Shown: piece after piece, positions 48,731 to 54,561 of the stretch | Numbering within the stretch: position 1 is the stretch's first letter | Layout: every line of letters starts with the position of its first letter | From: Pseudomonas orientalis | GTDB lineage: Bacteria; Pseudomonadota; Gammaproteobacteria; Pseudomonadales; Pseudomonadaceae | Direction: 5' to 3' | Length of the DNA: 64,000 nucleotides | NCBI RefSeq assembly: GCF_001439815.1 | Contig: NZ_JYLM01000005.1 | Span: forward strand, 401,047 to 465,046 | Program-made: the position numbers and the translations under genes | The notes under the pieces: model-generated | The model's database searches: none | What the model was told of the DNA's origin: nothing | Seen by the model: only the letters and a program-made list of their open reading frames with translations

Positions 48731-49075
48731 AACGACACCTTGACGAATGCCTTCAAGCCTGAGCGTTATCAGCTCCTTGCCGACCATTGGGATGTTCAAG
48801 CGGGACATGGCGAGCGCCTGGAGACTGACCCCCAGGGAGACCAGTTCGGAGACCCGAGCGGCAGTCTTTGAGGAGCCTCGAAAGGAGACCTCTTTGATCA
48901 GAGCGTCAACGTCAAAGGAGACCGTACCGTTCTCATTGGTCCTGTAGGTGGCACGGCGGTCATTGAGCAGGTTCTTAACGATGACCAATTGGGGACGCGA
49001 AGGCGTGGGGAAGACACGAGACAGGGTTATTAGGTCGTCTTCAGTAAGCGTATCGGTGGCTCGATAGCTGGTCAT
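48728..49075 (-). CDS. Unknown element protein, 115 aa
   Basis: A 115-aa soluble protein with no family I can name. Its middle (TVSFDVDALIKEVSFRGSSKTAARVSELVSLGVSLQALAMSRL) is helical and could include a helix-turn-helix. It begins MTSY, as does the preceding 176-aa protein. AAGGAG lies 9 bp upstream. The stop codon is inside promoter P2. Confidence 0.7.
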   Translation of the reverse strand: MTSYRATDTLTEDDLITLSRVFPTPSRPQLVIVKNLLNDRRATYRTNENGTVSFDVDALIKEVSFRGSSKTAARVSELVSLGVSLQALAMSRLNIPMVGKELITLRLEGIRQGVV

Positions 49076-49117
49076 GCTGGGTCTCCTTAAAGATGTCGAT
49101 GAGATGAATGAAAGGCA

Positions 49118-49140
49118 GGGGTAATTATCATCACTACCCC
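49118..49140 (-). other. Short hairpin upstream of the 115-aa gene
   Basis: GGGGTAAT and its partner ACTACCCC pair over 8 bp (one wobble) with a 7-nt loop, 43 nt before the start at 49075. It lies in the 148-bp gap between the 176-aa and 115-aa genes, which also holds the direct repeat ATCGACCAGC. Confidence 0.4.
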
Positions 49141-49223
49141 TCTCCCTCTGAGGCTGGTCGATGAGCTGGTCGATAGCTCAAGGTCGTTGAGAGGTCCTAA
49201 TGGTTCTTATAAGTATGCGGCAT

Positions 49224-49754
49224 TTAATCAGTGGTCTCGGCTCCCAGCGTCCTCAGGTCGTGGCGCAGCTTGGCGAGAACCTCAGGTCGTGGAGGCTCCA
49301 GTTCGTCTTCCCAGTCATCGACACGGGTGGTCTTAAGGAAGCCATATTGCATCTCATGGGTCAGGTCATCGGGGCGACTTTTAAGAAGGTACGGCATCGC
49401 CAGCTCAATGGCCTTCACGTAGCGTTGAGCCTGCCGGAGACCCAGCCTGTATTGAGCCATGATGGTGGCTGCTGAGACGACCTCAAGTTCCGCAAGGATG
49501 CTTACAAGGCGCTTCACGGACAGAGGCTTGGATGAGCCACCAGACCCGATAGGCCGGTCGTGCCAGTCCAGCCTTGCGATGCCCTCGAGGATGTCCATGC
49601 CGAAGGGAGGATATTGGCCGTAGTCAGTGGTCGGCCCGATGAAGCCGTGGAACGGGTTGGTGATGACCTTGGTTGGTCGGCCTCGGCCACGCTTGGGGAT
49701 GGCGAGCGATGCGGTAGTGATGGCCTCGTGTTGGGCAGGGTCGTAGCTGGTCAT
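49224..49754 (-). CDS. Unknown element protein with AT-hook-like motif, 176 aa
   Basis: A 176-aa protein, likely DNA-binding. Near residue 20 it has KRGRGRPTK, an AT-hook core (RGRP). Residues 85-120 (LEVVSAATIMAQYRLGLRQAQRYVKAIELAM) look like a helix-turn-helix. The family is not recognised. It is the first gene after phage-like promoter P1 and so would be the first product of a helper polymerase. It starts MTSY like its downstream neighbour. Confidence 0.72.
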   Translation of the reverse strand: MTSYDPAQHEAITTASLAIPKRGRGRPTKVITNPFHGFIGPTTDYGQYPPFGMDILEGIARLDWHDRPIGSGGSSKPLSVKRLVSILAELEVVSAATIMAQYRLGLRQAQRYVKAIELAMPYLLKSRPDDLTHEMQYGFLKTTRVDDWEDELEPPRPEVLAKLRHDLRTLGAETTD

Positions 49755-49776
49755 TGGAAGGGTCCTCGTGTGGTGG

Positions 49777-49799
49777 GTTAGCCACAGTGAGGGTTTTTA
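49777..49799 (-). promoter_or_regulatory. T7-like phage RNA polymerase promoter P1 (gh-1 type)
   Basis: Read on the minus strand, TAAAAACCCTCACTGTGGC then TAAC. Positions 1-20 all fit the promoter consensus I recall for the T7-like Pseudomonas phage gh-1 (TAAAAACCCTCACTRTGGC core), and the CCCTCACT core is shared with T3. It is 22 bp upstream of the 176-aa gene and points into it. The window encodes no single-subunit RNA polymerase, so activation would need a co-infecting phage. Confidence 0.72.
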
Positions 49800-49859
49800 A
49801 CGACAGCTACTTTCGACCAGCAAACACGGGACTTCAAGGAATCTTGAGGTTAACTGCCA

Positions 49860-49922
49860 CGCTCCTACGCTCCCGGAGCAAGGCCAGGACCCAGCGAGTG
49901 GATTAGATTTCACGTAGGAGCG
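49860..49922. other. Inverted repeat upstream of promoter P1
   Basis: CGCTCCTACG (49860-49869) and CGTAGGAGCG (49913-49922) form a perfect 10-bp stem around a 43-nt loop, in the gene-free interval 49800-49966. ACTGCCACG also occurs as a direct repeat at 49854 and 49949 on both sides. Could be a terminator of the integrase unit, an origin or a packaging signal; nothing in the sequence decides. Confidence 0.45.
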
Positions 49923-49966
49923 CGTTTGGATAGCGGTATCCCACTATCACTGCCACGTACCAGTGT

Positions 49967-50248
49967 TTAAAAGTCCTGACTAATCTTGTAAGTAATGGTC
50001 CTCAGGGTCATTTTAGGAGGATGCCCCGTCACTACTGAGCATTCACCAGTGGCATATTTTATTGCCTTGACAGGACCCCAGCTCTTATAGGCCGAGCTAT
50101 TTATTTTGAATGTTCCGATTTTGTGTATTTTTCCTGTAACGCCGACATGCAGCTTTTCGTTGAACTTAAGATGGTAGCTAACCACTTCTACGCTCAGTGT
50201 CTTCCCGTTATCTAATTTCAGTTCGAGCGTGGGAGTATTTATTTCCAT
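49967..50248 (-). CDS. Unknown AT-rich small protein next to integrase, 93 aa
   Basis: A 93-aa protein (MEINTPTLELKLDNGKTLSV...) rich in beta-forming and Lys/Ile/Asn residues, with no recognised family, signal or membrane segment. Its DNA is the most AT-rich of the element. It starts 18 bp after the int stop, so it is likely co-transcribed with int and outside the P1/P2 unit. Satellites often carry accessory or anti-phage genes here, but that is only positional inference. Confidence 0.65.
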   Translation of the reverse strand: MEINTPTLELKLDNGKTLSVEVVSYHLKFNEKLHVGVTGKIHKIGTFKINSSAYKSWGPVKAIKYATGECSVVTGHPPKMTLRTITYKISQDF

Positions 50249-50266
50249 TGTGAGGAACCTCAAGAT

Positions 50267-51778
50267 TTATTTTATTAGGCTGAAGGCTTTAACGAGCATC
50301 TCAGCAATTACCGCCACCGGAACACCTGAACCGTATGTGTCAAAGGTAATAGTTCCTGAAGCGTGGCCCATGACAGCTTGAGCATGGGTCGTAGGGACCC
50401 CTTTAGCCTGCATGAGGGAAGCCAACGAGTGGCGCAATGAGTGGAACACCAAGCCCCTGATATAGGACTCTCCAAGAGCCTGAGGAATGGCCTGCTGGTT
50501 GACCCATTCGCCTGCTGATCTATAGCCGAACTGAGCCAACGAATCGTTTCCGCTCTCTTTGCAGGTCTCGACATACCGTAGGAACGCTTGAAGGTCGAAC
50601 CCATAGGCACCATCAGTCAATGGCACCAGCCTCTCACTGCGCTTGTTCTTGATTGACTTACCCTCACCCACCTCATTGATGTGGATAACGACAATGCCTG
50701 ACTCAAGGGTCTGAATGTCGCTCACGCTCAACTGAGAGATTTCATTGAGTCGACCACCAGTGATGATGCCAAGGCCCAGCAGCCAGCGTTTCCATGTCGT
50801 CTCGGGGAGCTTGTTCGCATAGGCCATTAGGCTGCCTATCTGGTCCTGAGAGAACGCCTTACGGGTCGACTCAGTGCCTTTGGTGAACTTGAGTTTCTTG
50901 TCGTATGACTTTTCGAGATGACCATTCTCAACCGACCAATTCAGTACAGCAGAGAGCTTCATCAGCATCTGATTCACTGTTGATGGTTTCCGTGTGGTCG
51001 CAAGCCTATCCCTCAAGGCCACAAGATCCGCCCTTGTGTGCATCCTCAGGTCCAAAGCGCCCAACTCAGTACACAGGACGCCATGAGTGAACTTAGTGGA
51101 ACTGAGAGTGCTGGCTTTCTGTTCTCCTGCCCGGTCCGCCATATAGAGGCCCGAGAGAACCTCAAAGGTCATTGGAGCAGCTATTACAGATAGAGGCAGA
51201 GGCACGCCACTGACGTGCTTCAATCTGGTCTCTGGCATCCCTTCAAGATCCCTGATGATCTCCACCAGTGGCACTGAGTCGCCCTGTAGCCGCTCCTGAG
51301 CAGCGCTCATCACCTGTCTCGCCTTGGCTATGTGATCGTGCTGATTAACACTCAGCGGCATCGTAGCTGCTATCTCAGAGAGGTTGGTCCTAACGTCTTC
51401 GTACAGGTCTCCCCAGTCACGCAGAGAGTGAACCTCATGGGCAGACGATAAGAGTTCCTCAGCGACCCAAAGCAGATGCTCTCTAAGCTCACTCCAAGTG
51501 GCCTCAGGGTGATCCAAGTGGAATGCCTTGATGGTCTCGGCAAGTCGTCGTGAAGCGTCCATAGCGGCCTTTCTGTCAGTGGTCTTGAGTGAAACTGAGG
51601 TGGCTTGAGTGGTGCTGCCGGTCTCTCTGAGGCGCAGATAGTAGATTCCATTGCGTCTGTAGCGATAGGGCTTAGCGAGCCTTGTAGTGGGCCTGAGAGG
51701 TACAGCCAAACTTGTGACAGCACTTGTAACAGGATAGAGCGTTGTAATGGTCTTCATGGCAGTAGGCCCCGCAATCAT
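50267..51778 (-). CDS. int: Tyrosine recombinase integrase
   Basis: A 503-aa phage-type integrase. N-terminal YRYRRNGIYYLRLR is the DUF6538-like entry seen in proteobacterial integrases; a core-binding domain is at about 200-290. Catalytic residues are visible: Arg in TGGRLNEI, Lys in GEGKSIKNKRSERLVPL, H-x-x-R in HSLRHSLAS, His in MGHASG and Tyr in FDTYGSG. It is complete and apparently functional. AAAGGT lies 8 bp before the ATG at 51778; a start at 51757 is possible. The gene starts 24 bp from attR. Confidence 0.95.
   Translation of the reverse strand: MIAGPTAMKTITTLYPVTSAVTSLAVPLRPTTRLAKPYRYRRNGIYYLRLRETGSTTQATSVSLKTTDRKAAMDASRRLAETIKAFHLDHPEATWSELREHLLWVAEELLSSAHEVHSLRDWGDLYEDVRTNLSEIAATMPLSVNQHDHIAKARQVMSAAQERLQGDSVPLVEIIRDLEGMPETRLKHVSGVPLPLSVIAAPMTFEVLSGLYMADRAGEQKASTLSSTKFTHGVLCTELGALDLRMHTRADLVALRDRLATTRKPSTVNQMLMKLSAVLNWSVENGHLEKSYDKKLKFTKGTESTRKAFSQDQIGSLMAYANKLPETTWKRWLLGLGIITGGRLNEISQLSVSDIQTLESGIVVIHINEVGEGKSIKNKRSERLVPLTDGAYGFDLQAFLRYVETCKESGNDSLAQFGYRSAGEWVNQQAIPQALGESYIRGLVFHSLRHSLASLMQAKGVPTTHAQAVMGHASGTITFDTYGSGVPVAVIAEMLVKAFSLIK
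51710..51733 (+). repeat. Right pair of putative integrase arm sites
   Basis: ACTTGTGACAG followed by CACTTGTAACAG, matching the triple repeat near attL. They lie within the 5' end of int. Confidence 0.58.
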
Positions 51779-51801
51779 TGGGTGGGACCTTTGCTACCTG
51801 T

Positions 51802-51885
51802 AGTTCTGGATGTATTGCCGGGAGGACTTGCGCAAGCTGAAGCGGATTACGTTGTTGTGGGATTACATCCGGGAGGTGACGGAGC
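51802..51885 (+). repeat. attR: right direct repeat of the integrated element
   Basis: The second copy of the 84-bp LysR 3'-end block (one mismatch to 45325-45408). Confidence 0.92.
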
Positions 51886-51938
51886 AGAATCAGGGGTTGT
51901 TGATGGGGGAGACGCGGGAGATGCGGTTCGCAGACTGA
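51804..51938 (+). pseudogene. Displaced original 3' end of the LysR gene
   Basis: In frame it encodes FWMYCREDLRKLKRITLL, then WDYIREVTEQNQGLLMGE and TREMRFAD, and a stop. This is the chromosomal end of the LysR gene at 44514, cut off by integration and replaced there by the element's version. It has no start and is not expected to be made. Confidence 0.9.
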
Positions 51939-51957
51939 ATGTGCCGCGCGGAAAACT

Positions 51958-52067
51958 GTGGGAGGGGCGGTGCGACGATTCGACTTGCCCCCGATGGCGG
52001 AGTGTCAGTTACCAGGTGTATTGGCTGACACACTGCTATCGGGGGCAAGCCCCCTCCCACATTTGGA
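51958..52067. repeat. REPIN, GTGGGAGGGGGC family, left REP carrying a short insert
   Basis: The left REP reads GTGGGAGGGG, then about 17 extra bases (CGGTGCGACGATTCGAC), then TTGCCCCCGAT; the right REP is intact. It lies just outside attR, before the yfiB stop. Confidence 0.8.
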
Positions 52068-52098
52068 GCGCATTTCAGGTTGAGGCGGGTGAAAGGCC

Positions 52099-52590
52099 TT
52101 AGTCCGCGATGACCACAATTGACACGCGCCGATTCTCGGTGCGGCCCGCCGTGGTGGTATTCGCCGCCACCGGCTCGCTGCTGCCCAGGCCGCGCAGCTG
52201 GATGTTTTGTTCTTTCATGCCCACGCTGATCAGCACATTGCCCACACTTTTGGCACGGCGCAGGGACAAGGTCTGGTTGTAGAGTTCCTTGCCCGACGCG
52301 TCGGTGTGGCCGTCGACGCGCACGCGTTGGATGCCTGCGCCCACCAGGGCCTTGCCGATGCGTTCGACGATGTCGGTGCTGGGCTTGTTGAGGGTTTCGA
52401 CGTCGCTGCCAAACAGCACTTTGCCAGACAGGCCGAAGGCCCAGCCTTCGTCAGTCAGCTCGAAGCCCTGCTGCTTGAGCACGGCCACTTGCGCCGGGCT
52501 CAGGCCTTTGGGCGGCGGGGTCTGGCAGCCGCCGAGGGCCAGGCAGGCAAGAAGCAAGCTGATGAATAGAACGCGTGGGTGAGAGAACAA
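52099..52590 (-). CDS. yfiB: YfiB-like OmpA-family lipoprotein
   Basis: A 163-aa outer-membrane lipoprotein with a signal peptide and lipobox LALGGC (Cys22) and a C-terminal OmpA peptidoglycan-binding domain (VRVDGHTDASGKELYNQTLSLRRAKSV, RRVSIVV). In P. aeruginosa YfiB sequesters YfiR and so releases the diguanylate cyclase YfiN. The start is TTG at 52590, preceded by CAGGAG; no ATG or GTG fits the signal peptide. It begins 4 bp after the yfiN stop. Confidence 0.88.
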   Translation of the reverse strand: MFSHPRVLFISLLLACLALGGCQTPPPKGLSPAQVAVLKQQGFELTDEGWAFGLSGKVLFGSDVETLNKPSTDIVERIGKALVGAGIQRVRVDGHTDASGKELYNQTLSLRRAKSVGNVLISVGMKEQNIQLRGLGSSEPVAANTTTAGRTENRRVSIVVIAD

Positions 52591-52594
52591 GGGG

Positions 52595-53857
52595 TTAACT
52601 CCTGTGTTGAACGTTGACGGCGGGGTGCGCAGGTTCCGCCGTTTGCTGGCCGCCCGACGACAGCCGTTTGGCCTGGTACATCGCCGCATCGGCGGCATTG
52701 AGCAGGGTGCCGGGCGTGGCGCCGTGATCGGGATAAATGGCGATGCCGATACTCAGAGAGGTCAAGACTTGGGTGTTGCCGGGCAGCGGGATCGGCTTGT
52801 CCATGCTGGCGATGATCTTGTCGGCAATGCGCTGCGCATCGTCGACTTTGTGCAGCGGCGCCAGCAGGACCGCGAATTCATCGCCGCCCAGGCGGGCCAC
52901 CAGGTCATCTTCGCGCAGTTGTGCACGCACCCGTTCGGCAACGGCCACCAGCACGGCATCGCCGGCGGCGTGACCGAAGTTGTCGTTGATGTCTTTGAAA
53001 CGATCGCTGTCGAGAAACAGCACGCCTACCCGTTCGTTGACCTTGGCGGCGCTGCGCAAGGCACGAATCAACCGGCCTTCGAAGAACGCACGGTTGGGCA
53101 GGCCGGTGAGGCTGTCATGGCTGGCCTGGTGCGCGAGGGTTTCGTTTTCGCTTTGCAAATGGTTTTGCCAGGCCTCCATCTCACCCAGCAGGGCATTGAA
53201 GTCGCTGCCCAGGCTGTCGAGTTCGGCGATCTGCGCCGGCGGCACGCGACGGTCGAAGTCGCGTTCGCTGCGGGCGGCGTGGGCCACGGCGGCGAGGCTT
53301 TGCAGCGGCCCGGTGATGCCGTTCAACAGACGCCGCGCCAGGTGCAGCGCCACCCAGGCGCTGAGCGCGGTGCAGATCACAATGCCTGCCAGGCCGCTGA
53401 GCAGAAAGCGCAACAGGCTGCCGCCGTGACCGGTCAAGTGGATACTGCCGACCGTTTGCCCCTGGTGATGGATCGGCTGGCTGATGGGTTGCTCGAGCAA
53501 GGCATGCGCCAGTTCGAGTTCAACCCGTGACAACATGCCGGTGTTCGGCCGCACCCATTGCGCCAGCAGCTTGCCACTGGCATCGAAGACTTCGGCCTGG
53601 GCCACCTCTTCGGTCGAAGCAATCAGGCTCAAGGCTTCGGTGGCGGCGGCACTGTCGTCGAACACCACGGCCGCTTCGACGGTGTAATTGATCGAGCGTG
53701 CGATCAAGTGCAGGTTGTGTTCGGCGTAGACCCGCAGCGCCAGCACGCCGAGCAGGGTCAGGGACACACTGGCCAAGGTTACCGCCACCAGGGCCAGGAT
53801 CATGTGCCCTCTGCCGATGACCGATCCCAGGGTCGGCCGTACTTTAGCCGGCCTCAT
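52595..53857 (-). CDS. yfiN: Diguanylate cyclase YfiN (TpbB)
   Basis: A 420-aa inner-membrane diguanylate cyclase. Membrane helices at about residues 17-42 and 150-175 flank a periplasmic CHASE8-type domain; HAMP follows, then GGDEF from about 245. The active site is an intact GGDEF in RLGGDEFAVLL, with the inhibitory I-site RxxD (REDD) five residues earlier. It makes c-di-GMP and is held inactive by periplasmic YfiR in P. aeruginosa. The ATG overlaps the yfiR stop by 4 bp. Confidence 0.93.
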   Translation of the reverse strand: MRPAKVRPTLGSVIGRGHMILALVAVTLASVSLTLLGVLALRVYAEHNLHLIARSINYTVEAAVVFDDSAAATEALSLIASTEEVAQAEVFDASGKLLAQWVRPNTGMLSRVELELAHALLEQPISQPIHHQGQTVGSIHLTGHGGSLLRFLLSGLAGIVICTALSAWVALHLARRLLNGITGPLQSLAAVAHAARSERDFDRRVPPAQIAELDSLGSDFNALLGEMEAWQNHLQSENETLAHQASHDSLTGLPNRAFFEGRLIRALRSAAKVNERVGVLFLDSDRFKDINDNFGHAAGDAVLVAVAERVRAQLREDDLVARLGGDEFAVLLAPLHKVDDAQRIADKIIASMDKPIPLPGNTQVLTSLSIGIAIYPDHGATPGTLLNAADAAMYQAKRLSSGGQQTAEPAHPAVNVQHRS

Positions 53858-54420
53858 GGCGTCGGCGCTCGACGGCGCGACAGTTGCAGCACGCTGGGGT
53901 GAATGCGTACGCCGCTGCGCGCGACGGAATCCAGGTTCACCTCAAACGACACCTGCGCATCACTCACCCGCAGGCAGAACAGGCTGCCCACGGTGCATTG
54001 GTCGCCGCCTTCGCTGATGCTGAGCACCGGATGGCCGATCAGTGAAGCAAACAACGCAGTGCGTTCGTCAGCGCTGAGTTTGCCGATGTAAACGGCGTCG
54101 CAGGCACTGACGATATCGGGATGGTTGGCCAGCAGGCGGCGCACCACCACCGGACGGCCGGTGGCCTGAGTAGTGCCTTTGATCAGGTCGTCGGTGTATT
54201 GGGTGGGCCCGACGATGCACAAGCGCAGTTGCGCAGGCTCCACCGGCCACCGGGCATAACTGAGAATCCCGAGCACGACCTGGGTGACCGCCTGGGCGCG
54301 CTGCTCGGCCAGGCTGGGGGTTTGAGCCCAGGCCTGCGGAGCGAGCAGGCATAGCGCCGCCACCTGCAACAGGCGTCTCCAGCTCAAACTGCGCTCTGGG
54401 AGCGAGACAGCCACGTTCAT
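53854..54420 (-). CDS. yfiR: Periplasmic repressor YfiR
   Basis: A 188-aa DUF4154 protein with an N-terminal signal peptide (LLQVAALCLLAPQAWA). The conserved ILSYARWP, RLCIVG, CDAVYIG, QCTVGSLFCLRV and SFEVNLDSVARSGVRIHPSVLQLS segments hold the mature-protein Cys residues that form two disulfides in YfiR. It represses YfiN across the membrane and is redox-sensitive in P. aeruginosa. First gene of yfiRNB. Confidence 0.92.
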   Translation of the reverse strand: MNVAVSLPERSLSWRRLLQVAALCLLAPQAWAQTPSLAEQRAQAVTQVVLGILSYARWPVEPAQLRLCIVGPTQYTDDLIKGTTQATGRPVVVRRLLANHPDIVSACDAVYIGKLSADERTALFASLIGHPVLSISEGGDQCTVGSLFCLRVSDAQVSFEVNLDSVARSGVRIHPSVLQLSRRRAPTP

Positions 54421-54561
54421 GCAGCGATTCTCTCAAGAAATTTCAGGATGATGCCGCAACGATAGCACAGCAACGGAAAACCCCATGGAGCGAGGCTTCG
54501 GTGGGGTTGCGTATTTTTTCAGAAAAATCAGGCATCTGAACTGGAAATATCCTATGACCGT

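Larger units (their letters stand above)
45325..51885. mobile_element. Integrated phage-satellite-like element, about 6.5 kb
   Basis: The element is bounded by 84-bp direct repeats in a LysR gene and carries a tyrosine integrase at the right end. All other likely genes read leftward: two unknown small proteins, a charged 132-aa protein, a capsid-like protein, a Rha-family protein and a possible micropeptide. Base composition is visibly lower in GC than the flanks and there are no REPINs inside, although they are frequent outside. No portal, terminase, tail, lysis, primase or RNA polymerase genes are recognisable. Two T7-like phage promoter sequences precede its genes. Best explanation: a satellite of a T7-like helper phage; a decayed prophage is the main alternative. 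Confidence 0.85.

Noticed and set aside
50267..51778. Element as an integron or transposon
   Set aside because: The recombinase has phage-type catalytic motifs, there is no gene cassette array, and the ends are att-type direct repeats rather than terminal inverted repeats.
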